Below are positions 1 through 9,491 of a stretch of DNA of 14,464 nucleotides, in pieces. The position numbers were made by a program, and so were the translations under genes. The notes under the pieces are model-generated. The model saw nothing but the letters and a program-made list of their open reading frames with translations. It had not been told where the DNA came from and searched no databases. Numbering within the stretch: position 1 is the stretch's first letter; every line of letters begins with the position of its first letter. The DNA comes from Terfezia claveryi. Its lineage: Eukaryota; Ascomycota; Pezizomycetes; Pezizales; Pezizaceae. The stretch covers positions 1-14,464 of the forward strand of contig WHUX01000667.1 in assembly GCA_015179025.1 (NCBI GenBank), written 5' to 3'.

Positions 1-80
1 TGTACTCACCATCTCCACACTCTGACCCAAAAAAATATACTCAACTACAATTCAAACAAAATATTCCTTCCAACTATGTA

Positions 81-1086
81 CTACAACTCATCCTCAGAAA
101 CCCTATCTTCCACCTCGCCATCACTGTCATCCTTGTTCTCCGAATCATCATCATCCTCATTATTATCTTCACAATCTTGGATATCATCCTCCTCATGTTC
201 ACCAGCCTCAGTATTATCCTCATGTTTACTAGCCTCACTATCATCCTTATCTTCGTCAGCCTTAGTATCATCTTCAGCATTCCCACTATCCCTATTGTCA
301 TCTTCGACCTCCTCTATCGATCCATCATATCTGTCACTTGCTGAAATGTATCTGTCTTCTCCAATGCCATTCACGACAAGCATAGTTGGTACACCATCCT
401 CCTGACTTTCTGTATCTTCCACCATTGAGTAGCCTTCATCGAAATACTCAGATAGTATTAGATGCGTTCCTTTTTGCCGTCTCAAATCTTCTGTAAGTTC
501 TTTAGCATATTCATCCAGTTCATTATTGCCTACACTATACGACTCGACTTCTTCCTATCGCATCACTTTCCCATGCAGGTGGCAGTGCCCAATAACCCCT
601 AATCGAATTACCTTCAATAAGGTTTGCTCTAGTATTATTGGCAGATCCTGCTACTGCTTTAACATTCAATTAAAGGCTACTAAAATACTGTTAGTGTTTC
701 TCCCCTAACATCCATAGCTCATACTTACTAGAGGAATTCATGTAATTGAAAAACTCCCCATCCTGAAATACTCTAGTTTCATATGTGAGAAGTGTGTGTC
801 GCAGTATTGCAAAATCAGGCAGATGAATGGACCACTAATCTGGCTTATGAATGTCAAATCTTGGTTTCCGATCTTTTTTATACCATCGAAAAAATTCATA
901 TAAATGAACCATACTCCTTCAGTAGCTTTGAACCTCTGACCCCACCCCTGCAATGATTTCCCAGTTTGTCAGCATCTCTAGAACGACATTTTCCCTATGA
1001 ATACACTTACAGCATGTTTTTCACGCTAACACGTCAAACAATCTTTGCCTAGCAACCAACTGACCTTTTTGTAGATGAACTTCGCA
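81..1086 (-). pseudogene. 3' part of a decayed gene: Trp/Tyr-rich block plus acidic tail
   Basis: Two frames join here. The upstream one (1086 to about 555) reads as convincing protein, with segments such as GQLVARQRLFDVLA, MVHLYEFFRWYKKDRKPRFD and GYWALPPAWESD. It is interrupted by five stops, at 1021 (TGA), 919 (TGA), 835 (TAG), 691 (TAA) and 670 (TAA). Near 555 the coding sense shifts by one base into an open frame (554 to 81, 157 residues) that ends in about 75 mostly acidic residues, stopping at SEDEL. The stops fit C-to-T or G-to-A changes of Gln, Arg or Trp codons. It is probably the continuation of the DUF6532-like block upstream, reached through an intron or a frame change around 1030-1086. 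I do not recognise the family. A nuclear or chromatin-binding role could be guessed from the acidic tail, but nothing proves it. Confidence 0.5.
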
Positions 1087-1568
1087 CTACAATTATGGTC
1101 GAACTCATATAGCTTTGCTATGTGCCGCTTCGCTTCGTACACAAGGTGCGATCGTGTCCGGGATTTGGATACTCTGCAGCTGGAAAACAATTGTCCGTAT
1201 CTCCTCCAAACCGACTCTAGGACTTCATTTACATATGCATCAATATGACTCATGCATTCCTGGTTGACTCCATACTCAATTTCTGCTTGCTTCCATACTT
1301 GGGCCAATAGATATTTGGTACGATCAGGGTTAGGTAAGGGCTCTTCAAAAAATGTAATTCTCTCAATGTGGTTTGAGGCATTGCATAGAACAGTCTTCCT
1401 TATTCCTTTGAACTGAGTAAAACTCCGATTTCGCCTAGAATTTGCTCTGGCCCCAGTCAGTCTCTTCTTAGGTCCCTTAGGTCTATTATTGTCTACATCT
1501 ATTTCAATTGTAGGGGGCAGTGATGATTGTAGTTGGATTAGGTCTGAACTAGGGAATGTGTGAATCAA
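1026..1568 (-). pseudogene. DUF6532-like fungal protein block
   Basis: An open stretch of 180 codons. Residues 1-50 are polar and basic (PKGPKKRLTGARANSRRNRS). Residues 56-180 look like a folded helical domain, with FEEPLPNPDRTKYLLAQVWK (74-93), IDAYVNEVLESVWRRYGQLF (109-128) and SRTRSHLVYEAKRHIAKLY (136-154). This layout (a transport-like helix with W/A, then a spaced IDxxV...VWRR and SRxRxxLVxEA..HIAKLY) recalls from memory the fungal DUF6532 domain, whose function is unknown. The first codon is TTG, so this is not a natural start. An AG acceptor-like site lies directly upstream (1569-1570), suggesting an internal exon. Only this block of the gene has no stop. The domain assignment is tentative and needs a profile search. 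Confidence 0.45.
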
Positions 1569-1636
1569 CTAAGACGAGCTTGGCCCATACTATTAAGATG
1601 TGGTTAAGATGTGGTTCAAGTATATTGTGTAAGTAC

Positions 1637-2130
1637 CTCTCCTATATATTCTTTTGGAATGGTTTGTTTACCTTAGGACTATTTACAATGCTAGAGCCGG
1701 AGTTCCATTGACGTCCTGGGCCTATGTGTTGGACCTTAGAGGATTCAGGCAATTCCTTACTAGATAGTACTTCCTATAATAACTACTAATGTAAGTACAG
1801 GTATAATTAAACTAGGGACAATTTTCTTACATCTAGAAAATTTATGGTAGCCTGAAAAGCCAATAGAACCTAATTAACTCGCTCATACAATCAGACACAA
1901 TTGATGCAACTGCAGAACACTTTAACCTACCAGACTAATTGTAGTTCTGCTATTTGATACTAAGGGTCTTGTAAAACTCTTTTTGGTATTGGCTTCAAGG
2001 TGCCACTTGGTGGTCTCTCCTCATATGTCCCTATTGCTGGGTAACCACTTGAGCTTACCTTTTTCCTTGGAGTTACTGATGGACTTCCGTATCGCTACCA
2101 TTTTCTGCCGCTGTGTCTATAAGTTGTTCC
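1637..2130 (-). pseudogene. Upstream exon-like blocks of the DUF6532-like gene
   Basis: Two protein-like stretches precede the DUF6532-like block on the same strand. The first (2130 to 1930, 67 codons) is basic and Pro/Ser-rich, with segments such as RYGSPSVTPRKK and TLKPIPKRVLQDP. It carries in-frame TAG codons at its codons 12 and 57 and ends near a GTAGGT donor-like site. The second (1773 to 1637) follows an AG acceptor-like site and reads as QHIGPGRQWNSGSS and SPKVNKPFQKN. It has a TAG at 1642 and ends at a GTACTT donor-like site. Together they look like the disordered N-terminal region of one protein. No convincing ATG was fixed; ATG codons near 2150 exist in another frame. Splice sites are suggestions only, and phases between the second block and the next do not match cleanly. 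Confidence 0.35.
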
Positions 2131-2189
2131 TAACTACCTTAGTAGGCATTGTGGCTGTTCTTAAAGCCTCTGATGTATACTAAGCATAT

Positions 2190-2607
2190 TTCAAAATTGA
2201 TACAAGCATAACATTGTCAATACCAGCTTGGATTTCACAGTCCGCCCCCAGCTATTCTTATAGTACACAAAAAAAAGGAAATATTATTCTAAAACATGAC
2301 TTACAATTCTCAACACCTAACATAAAAAATAAAAAATAAAAAACATCTGAAACATAACCATGACACACACAATCCTTCCTTGTCGAATCCAACAAAAATC
2401 CCCGATCTCTCAGTATTTACACCCAAACAATTAAATACAACAAAAAAAAAAGCCCATCTGAAACATGACTCTAATGCAGGACACCTACAATCCTATACAG
2501 AAAAATTTCCCGACTACCACTATCTACTCCCAATTAAACGTTGTAAATATCTAAACAAATTCACCAAAAAATCCCTCACTGATCCATCCTCATGATTAGC
2601 AGCTCTA
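2190..2607. repeat. AT-rich spacer with short direct repeats
   Basis: Non-coding spacer between the two minus-strand genes. It has A-rich runs (about 2270, 2325-2343, 2441-2451). The exact 12-mer CATCTGAAACAT occurs at 2344 and 2455, each after an A-run and followed by similar CA-rich sequence ending CAATCCT, so the spacing is 111 bp. A weaker third copy (AAAACATGACTTACAATTCT) lies near 2292. A 71-codon open stretch on the plus strand (2380-2595) covers the second copy but has no recognisable features. Confidence 0.4.
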
Positions 2608-2799
2608 CTATACTCTTTTCACTCCCTTGCCTTTGAACATTCTTCCTTCCCTTCTGGGTGTAGTCTTACTTTCTACCACCTTCCTAGTCAACTTCTCCTC
2701 TAGGCCTTTCTTCCCAGCCTGCTTTCGAATTCATCCTCCCTATCCCGCTTGATTTCTTTCATCACTGCTTTTAACCCTCTCTCCATTACTATCCTTACC

Positions 2800-2930
2800 A
2801 TCCTCCTCCTCCTCGTCCTCCTCGTCCTTCTCCTTCTCCTCCTCCTCCTCCTCATCCTCTTCCTCCTTGTCCTCATCCTCCTTGTCCTCATTCTCCTCCT
2901 CCTCGTCCTCGTCCTCCTCCTGCTGAACAT
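2800..2930. repeat. Polypyrimidine triplet tract coding the acidic tail
   Basis: About 130 bases of CTC/TCC/GTC triplets on the plus strand. On the minus strand this encodes a Glu/Asp/Lys run in the gene that starts at 4254. The Leu/Val-rich plus-strand reading, which resembles a membrane segment, is an artefact of this composition. Confidence 0.7.
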
Positions 2931-2964
2931 GCTGGGTCTTGACTGCACTCGACTTGATGATCTA

Positions 2965-3660
2965 CTTTGGTGTTTTTGGGCCTTGACTCATCACTGTCCT
3001 CTTACCATCCCCCACCCTCCCCTTCTTGCTTTTGGTTCTGATCTTTCTGGGAGCCTCTTCGTCCTCTGGGTCCTCTTCAAGGTTTACAATCTTCTTGTAT
3101 GTTTGTGAACCCTGATTTTTCAAAATCACCTTACTACCCCTAACATTCCCCTTTCCACTTCTCGTCTTGATGTTTATGAGAGCATCCTCATCAACATCCT
3201 CATCGTCCCCTTCAAGCTGCTGCTTCTTAGCAAAACTTACTCTCAGATTCTTCTTCAACGTTCCCATCCCTTGAGTCTTCACCAAGCCCTTACTGCCCCC
3301 AAAAATCTCTTTACCCCTCTTCAGTGCTGGTTTCAGATTCTTTTCCTCTTCATCATTCTTATGATGGTTATCATCTTTTTTCTCTTTCATACCCTTCAGT
3401 TGTAGTCCCTGAGTAGCTTGTTGCAGCTTGATTTTACGTGACCCAATTAACTTACCCACCCCTACAGTATACTTAGGCCCTCTCAACCCCTGTGTTGGTT
3501 TGTGTTCATTCTCTTCCTCTTTCTCTTCGTCAACCTCATCTTAGCTATCATCCTTCTTCTCTTTCACTCCTCGAGTGGCTTGTTGCGTCTTAATTTTCAC
3601 CGATTCAATAAACTTCCTCGCCCCTACGTTAGGCTTAGTTCCCCTCAACCTTTGTCTCAG
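2965..3660 (-). repeat. Degenerate protein repeats within the 4254-2608 gene
   Basis: Two related units share the pattern LRG-x-K-x3-VG-x2-K-[FL]-I-x-S-x-KIK-x-QQAT-x-G, ending in KEKKDD. One covers roughly 3660-3545 and the other 3490-3350. Three further units of about 45 residues (roughly 3315-2965) share [KR]-x-GK or KKG, then GSK/GDGK, then QG-x-(G/Q)-T-(L/Y)-KK, separated by acidic patches. Copies are diverged at the DNA level, so the duplication is old. Confidence 0.55.
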
Positions 3661-4254
3661 TTTGTCTTCATCTACTTCCTCTTCTTCCACCTCATCCTGG
3701 TTGTTATCCTGCTTCCCCTATTCCCTTCTAGTTCTCTTAGCTTGAGGCTTCCCAGTGGAAGTATCTAACACTTCCGTGTTAGTGTATTGCATGGGTGTCG
3801 GAAGGGGTTACAGTTGTTCTCCAATTATCGAAGGGCTCGGATCCTCCAGATACTTGGTGGCATGTGCCTCTCGAGCAGTTTTAACTGCCTTGTCCCTGCT
3901 TAGAGCCCCTCTACGTACTTTCTTTACGACGTCCTGAGCTAAAATATTGACAGTGTGGCTAAGGCCCTTATCACCCAAGTAGTTAATTTGCCCCTTGGGG
4001 GCCATTATGGGGAAAGCTGCATTATGCTTTACAAAAGTCATCCACAAATCTGTTCCAGCCCTTTGCGGTCCATAGATACCACTTTATCTCATTATATGTG
4101 CAATATCTCGCCTCCAGAACCCATACAGGTTTTCTGGGATCCCTGTATCAAAGAATCTAACCACTTAAGTATGTCCATGATTTGACTGTGTTACGTGATA
4201 GTCATCCTCTGACTCTTCATTGGTATCTGCTGTTTGTTTCCTTTTTGGCAGCAT

Positions 4255-4564
4255 TTTGTATCCTAAATATTGTCAAGAAACCACTAGTAGATCTTTAGTG
4301 GACATATGAGCATAGCCCCTTTGAGTCTGCTTACAATGGAACTGACAATTGAATTGACTTTGATTTTGCCATTTCCTGGTGTAGTAGGTATTGACTCAAA
4401 AACTAGTTAGATATGATACAGGCAGGCTTCTAACACGATTGTATGACAGAGAATTGTAATGAATGTTCAGGTACTATGAAGGGGGGAGATCGCACTATAA
4501 ATAACATGCTAACTTGATATGGCCACTATTCCATTTACGCTACTTGTGACCAAACAAACAGCTA
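4255..4564. other. Intergenic region, no gene seen
   Basis: Upstream side of the minus-strand gene that starts at 4254. I see no coding stretch, RNA gene or clear promoter in the direction of that gene. A TATAAATA string lies on the plus strand at 4496, but nothing suitable starts downstream of it. Confidence 0.4.
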
Positions 4565-5744
4565 TTTCCTTTCATTATATGGAGGCAAAGTTTGATTATT
4601 ACTGCTGAATGTTATAAAGCGAATGTTATAATGTCTATTTGTTATCGGCAATGTGATAGTCTAAACTAGGCATAATTTGGTTTGCATAATACCATCATAG
4701 GCCTAGCCTATACTCCTGGTCATATATGATCAGACTAATATGATTGGACAAAACCGTTATTGTTCCATGCTGGCAGCTACAATAAGCAAACATAAAAATT
4801 GTACAGGACTAGTTTTGGGGAATGGGCCTTACCAGCAATAACTTAATCAGGTCTAGCATATCCCCAAGTTATATATGATTGGACTTTAAGCAACTCTTCG
4901 CTTAATAGTGATTTTCTTTCACAGTATAAATACAAGTTTAATATTGCTTGATCAATATAACAAAGCAGCTGCAATAAAGCAGACAAAAAAATGTATAGTA
5001 CTAGTCATCTTGTGAAATAAACATTATCACTAATTTTTTGACCAGGTCTAGTGTATTCCCGAGTCATGTGTAATTGGACTTTGAGCAACCACAAACAGAC
5101 CTATTCTTATACAGTGATTTTCGATAGTAAACATATACAGGACATTATCAGCAATTACCTGATCAGGTCTAGCTTATCTCCGAGTTAGCTTATCCCTGTG
5201 TTAGCTTATCCCCAGCTCATATATGATTGGACTTTGAGCAACCCATTCCTAAACAGTAATTTTCTTTCATAGTACTAGTTATGTGAGAATACCCTGATCA
5301 TATGTGATTGGACTAAAGGGATTTTCTTTCACATGTAGATTAAGTTTGACACTCAATCAATATGATAAAGAGGCTGCAATAAAGCAAGCACAAGACTAGT
5401 TCTGTTGGGGAATGGACGTTGTCAGCAATTACTTGTTCAGGTCTACGGGTCATACCGTATATGATTGGACTTTGAAAAATCTATTCCTAACAGCAATTTT
5501 CTTTCATGTGTAGATCAAGTTTGACATTACTCGATCAATATGATAAAGATGCTGTAATAAAGTGAACGTGCAAGTGCACAGGACCGAGCATAGGACTAGT
5601 TCTGTAGGGGAATGGACGTTGTCAGCAATTATGTACTTGTTCATGTCTACGGTATCCTCGGGTCATATATGATTGGACTTTGAAAAACCCATTTCTAACA
5701 GCGTTTTCTTTCACAGTGTAGATACAAGTTTGACATTGCTTAAC
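4565..5744 (+). repeat. Degenerate tandem array, full unit about 206 bp
   Basis: Shared landmarks recur in the same order: TTTTCTTTCA, then AAGTTT(G/A)A, then GATCAATAT, then GCAATAAAG, then ACTAGT, then GGGGAATG, then CAGGTCTA, then TATATGATTGGACTTT. Units begin at about 4565 (weak), 4912, 5118, 5260, 5322, 5497 and 5704. The spacings of 206 (4912-5118) and 207 (5497-5704) mark the full unit; the others (142, 62, 175) have lost parts. The last two are closest: 5382-5450 and 5580-5652 are nearly identical. A partial final unit stops nine bases before the ATG at 5753. No coding potential is seen. Confidence 0.75.
5170..5217. repeat. Three 16-bp tandem copies of TAGCTTATCYCC
   Basis: TAGCTTATC begins at 5170, 5186 and 5202, an exact 16-base period. 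It is a local expansion of one segment of the larger tandem array. Confidence 0.8.
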
Positions 5745-5752
5745 CGACGACG

Positions 5753-6472
5753 ATGAACCAATTCCGAAAGAAAGAGGACCAGAAAGGCGCGGAAAAAGCA
5801 GTATGGTGCTTGCGGGAAATTATGACGTTCATAGGTGCCGACGCCGAGGATATCTTTCGCCATCATTGTTTTCGAGATGCTGCTGAAAAATTCACCACAC
5901 AGGTAAACCTAACGGGTGCAGCATGGATTAACGGTACCCCACCTATTCCACCTACCATTAGTCCCACATCACCACCACTACCGCCAACCCCTGTAGCAGA
6001 TGCAAGCACACAGACTGCACCTCCGACCCTGGTACAGAAGCCGACCACCAACAGCGTCTCCACTAGTACGGACCCGCCTCCAACACGCACGTATGCAGAG
6101 GCAGCAACGACCACCACCTCACCATCACCGCGTGAACCACCAAAGAACAAGGGCAAAGCGCCTGCGAAAGCGACACCACCCCCGACCACCTCCCCCCGAA
6201 CCAACCAAAACCCACCGTCCATGCGAGTACAAGCCGTGGTACTCCACGCGGCTCCAACAAAATACAAGCCTGGTCTGATGCGCCGTTGGATTGAAGAGGA
6301 CAACAAGACAGCGCAAATCCAGGGAATTCGCTGGCTTTTAAAGGACGACAGAAGGATCAGGAAGCTTGCATCATCACTGGTTATCTACATGACGGAGACA
6401 ATTGACCTTACACACGGGCTCCGCATGGGCAGGAGACTATTCCGTACTGCGGCATACGACTGGGCGAGATAG
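5753..6472 (+). CDS. Tad-like LINE gag (ORF1) protein, N-terminal part
   Basis: An intact 239-codon frame; an in-frame TAA lies just upstream, which supports this ATG. Residues 1-55 are a short helical region. Residues 60-155 are Pro/Thr/Ser-rich and include YAEAA (114-118), a motif common in ORF1 of fungal Tad-clade LINEs. Residues 155-239 form a compact domain with GIRWLLKDDR (191-200), ASSLVIYM (206-213), GLRMGRRLFRT (222-232) and YDWAR (235-239), which match my memory of the same proteins. They bind RNA and accompany the reverse transcriptase. The family normally continues with CCHC zinc knuckles and a second ORF for endonuclease and RT; none is present here. The sequence is GC-rich and keeps many CA dinucleotides, unlike the mutated neighbours. 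It may be truncated right after YDWAR. Confidence 0.65.
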   Translation: MNQFRKKEDQKGAEKAVWCLREIMTFIGADAEDIFRHHCFRDAAEKFTTQVNLTGAAWINGTPPIPPTISPTSPPLPPTPVADASTQTAPPTLVQKPTTNSVSTSTDPPPTRTYAEAATTTTSPSPREPPKNKGKAPAKATPPPTTSPRTNQNPPSMRVQAVVLHAAPTKYKPGLMRRWIEEDNKTAQIQGIRWLLKDDRRIRKLASSLVIYMTETIDLTHGLRMGRRLFRTAAYDWAR

Positions 6473-6595
6473 GGGGATCCGTTTCTACTGGCGAAAGTTT
6501 CGGGGGTTTTTCCACTGGCGAGGGGTTTTATGTTTTAGTTCATAGTTCATCTTTTCTCTGTTTTTGGATTGAGTCTCAGTCAGGCCAAGGCAGAT
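6473..6595. other. Junction between the LINE fragment and the minus-strand Gypsy
   Basis: After the LINE frame there is no LINE 3' end, no A-tail and no Gypsy LTR. Reading the Gypsy frame downward, similarity to integrase fades after the CHYC motif near 6610. A 27-base-spaced repeat of CTACTGGCGA / CCACTGGCGA (6485 and 6512) lies inside. Both elements appear broken here. Confidence 0.4.
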
Positions 6596-7111
6596 GGACT
6601 TAGTACGCATACAATAATGGCAGTTCTGTATGTACCTCTCCATGTCCTTCCGATAGTCAATCCAGGTGTATTCTCTAGCCAGGAGCTGTAACATCTTTGC
6701 CACTCTAGGGTGACCCACTACTAGGGTATCGTGGTATTTCTTGATCAACCTCAAGCATAACTCTCCTCCTTCTGGTACATAGAGCAGTTCAAGGTGATAG
6801 AGGAGGCCCTCTTGTATAATACACTCAGCCAGGGAAATCTTGGGGTAGTAGTGCTGGCCGGAATCTACTGCAGTAATGATTGCCTTGGCCAGGGGGTCAT
6901 CCTCTTATGCCTGTCTTACCAGTTGTCGGAGATTGGCTCCTGCATCAGTCTCTACATCAGCTTCCGTATTAGCTTCAGCTTAAGCTTCCACATCAGCTTC
7001 AGCCTCGACTAGGATGTTGGCTTCCAGATCAAGGTTTTCAGGCTTCAATACCACCTGATTTTGGTATTTTAGCCTTTTATCCCCTCCCTTAAGGAGATCT
7101 CCTGATCTCTA
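6485..7111 (-). pseudogene. Gypsy connection region and integrase zinc finger (decayed, truncated)
   Basis: The frame continues after a TAG at 7109. Between RNase H and integrase lies an Ala-Glu-Asp-rich linker (about 7033-6938), expanded by short GCTTCAGC-type repeats, with TAA at 6980 and 6905. The integrase N-terminal HHCC finger follows: YHDTLVVGHPRVAKMLQLL (about 6735-6680, His pair) and RYIQNCHYCMRTKS (about 6640-6600, Cys pair). After this, similarity to integrase stops and the frame ends at 6485. The catalytic core with its D, D, E residues is absent, so integration activity is gone by truncation as well as by stops. Confidence 0.75.
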
Positions 7112-8494
7112 GGTTAATACATCGGGCTTGCCACTAGCCTTTCTGGGATGGTATTTTATCTTAAAGTTGAACCAAAAAAGGAATTTCGACCACCTAGCCT
7201 GCCATTGGTTGAGCAGCTTAGTGGTTGTGAAATACTCAAGGTTTTTGTAATTAGATAATATCTCGATAATCTCTTTAGCTGACTATAGGTGTAGTCTCTA
7301 CTTTTCGAATGCCCTTATAATGGCCATGAATTCCTTGTCATAGATCTCATAATTACACACAGCTGGAGAGTGCTTTTTCGAGAAGTAAGCCACTGGATGG
7401 ATGATCCTATTTTCGTCGTTCTAGGACAGGATTCCCGCGTAAACATAGTCAGAAGCATTAGTTTCAATGACACATTCCTAGTCAGGGTTGAAATGTGCTA
7501 GGATTGGTGCTGAGCAGAAGGCTTCCTTGAGGTTCTGAAAGGCCAACTGAGCTCCTGAATTCCACTAGAAGGCCTTTTTTGCTATCAGGTGTGAGCTAGC
7601 TTCTGCCTTCGTTTTTGTCAAGGCCGTTAGGAGTGTTGTGATCCTTGACTATCCCAGGATAAACCAGCGGTTAAAGTTGGCAAATTCTAGGAAGGCTTGC
7701 ATATCCTTCAAGTTGGCTAGGGTTTCCCACTCCTGGATTGCGGCAACTTTGGTAGAATCCATCCAGATACCTTCTGTAGTGATAATCAACCCCAGATATT
7801 TGACCTCCTGCACATGAAAATCATATTTCTTGGGCTTGAGGTTCAATCTGGCTTGCTTCAGCTTTTCTAATACCTGCCGGACATGAATCTTATATTCTGC
7901 TAGGATATCTGAATAGATCAAGATATCATTAAGGTAAGCCATGTAGAATATATCCAAGAAGTTATATAGGGTATCATTAATAAAGTGCTGGAAAGAGGCT
8001 GGGGTATTGGTTAATCTAAAGGGCATGACATTGTACTCAAAGTGGCTATAATGAGTTTGGAAGGCCACTTTCTACTCCTCCCCCTCAGAAATCCATACTA
8101 GGTTGTATGCCCCTCTCAAATCTAGTTTAGTGAACCATTTGGCCTTCGAAAGCCTAGCTAATATCTCCTGAATCAGAGGCAGGGGATACCTGTTCTTGAC
8201 CTTTATCTCGTTTAGGCCATGATAATTTATGTACAACCAAAGAGAGCCGTCCGATTTTTTCACAAACAGTACAGGTACACTCGCTAGAGAAGAGCTATGG
8301 CAAATGAAGCTCTTGTTGAGGTTTTCCTCCAAGTATTTCTTCAGGGCCTCCAGCTCCACTCGGAATATTCCGTAGAGGGGCCCATAGAGGGAAGTCTTAC
8401 TCTCTACCAGTAGAATTGTGTTGTCATATAGTCAGTAGGGCGCCAGCTTCTCTGCAGCTTTTTCCGAGAACAGATCAATAAACTTGTGATATTA
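7112..8494 (-). pseudogene. Gypsy reverse transcriptase and RNase H (decayed)
   Basis: RT landmarks in order: KKYLEENLNKSFI (N-terminal of RT, about 8340), PVLFVKKSDGSLWLYINYHG (about 8240), WFTKLDLRGAYNLV (first catalytic Asp, about 8115), FRLTNTPASFQ (about 8010) and YLNDILIYS (7936-7910). The last should be YxDD, and its first Asp is Asn (AAT at 7928-7930). RNase H follows: ETNASD (Asn at 7457-7459 for the catalytic Asp), [10 protein letters not shown] and [11 protein letters not shown]. In-frame stops lie at 8492, 8432, 8072, 7649, 7565, 7478, 7421, 7298 and 7283. TAG at 8072 stands where related elements have Trp. The enzyme copied RNA into DNA in the intact parent; this copy cannot. Confidence 0.85.
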
Positions 8495-9427
<933 letters not shown>

Positions 9428-9441
9428 TGTCCATAGCACGC

Positions 9442-9463
9442 GGAAGTTGCCATGGGAACTTCC
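9442..9463. repeat. Hairpin-forming inverted repeat near LTR start
   Basis: GGAAGTT (9442-9448) and AACTTCC (9457-9463) are perfect inverted complements around an eight-base loop, 14 bases inside the LTR. Confidence 0.7.
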
Positions 9464-9491
9464 ATGGAACTTACCATATGAGCACACCCTC

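Larger units (their letters stand above)
2608..4254 (-). pseudogene. Decayed gene: aromatic N-terminal domain, Lys-rich repeats, acidic tail
   Basis: ATG at 4254 opens a frame that stays in phase for 549 codons with no indel but eight internal stops, at codons 30, 57, 149, 179, 238, 431, 505 and 507 (TAA, TAA, TAA, TAG, TAA, TAG, TAG, TGA). Residues 1-29 are polar (MLPKRKQTADTNEESEDD). Residues 31-140 look like a folded domain (FFDTGIPENLYGFWRRDIAH, DLWMTFVKHNAAFP, GQINYLGDKGLSHTVN). Residues 160-430 hold Lys-rich repeats spaced by acidic patches. Residues 440-500 are almost all Glu/Asp with Lys. The end is basic (KGLEEKLTRKVVESK, then FKGKGVKRV). A stop-only decay pattern with the frame kept fits RIP of Gln codons. 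No homologue comes to mind. The tail suggests a nuclear protein, which is inference only. Confidence 0.6.

Noticed and set aside
81..95. C-terminal EDEL as an ER-retention signal
   Set aside because: The signal needs HDEL/KDEL-like ends and a secreted protein; no signal peptide is visible and the tail is simply acidic.
76..405. Ser-rich plus-strand frame
   Set aside because: It mirrors the Glu/Asp-rich tail of the minus-strand gene and has no features of its own.
738..953. 71-codon minus-strand frame
   Set aside because: The frame one base away gives much more protein-like sequence that continues on both sides, so this one is probably a shadow.
2749..3108. Leu/Val-rich plus-strand frame resembling a membrane protein
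   Set aside because: It is the reverse strand of the CTC-rich tract that encodes the acidic tail of the minus-strand gene; the hydrophobicity comes from base composition.
4565..5744. CRISPR-like array
   Set aside because: Units are long (about 206 bp), degenerate and without regular unique spacers, and the window is eukaryotic.
5863..6306. Gly/Val-rich minus-strand frame across the LINE gag
   Set aside because: It is complementary to the Pro/Thr-rich linker of the LINE protein, whose motifs are recognisable on the plus strand.
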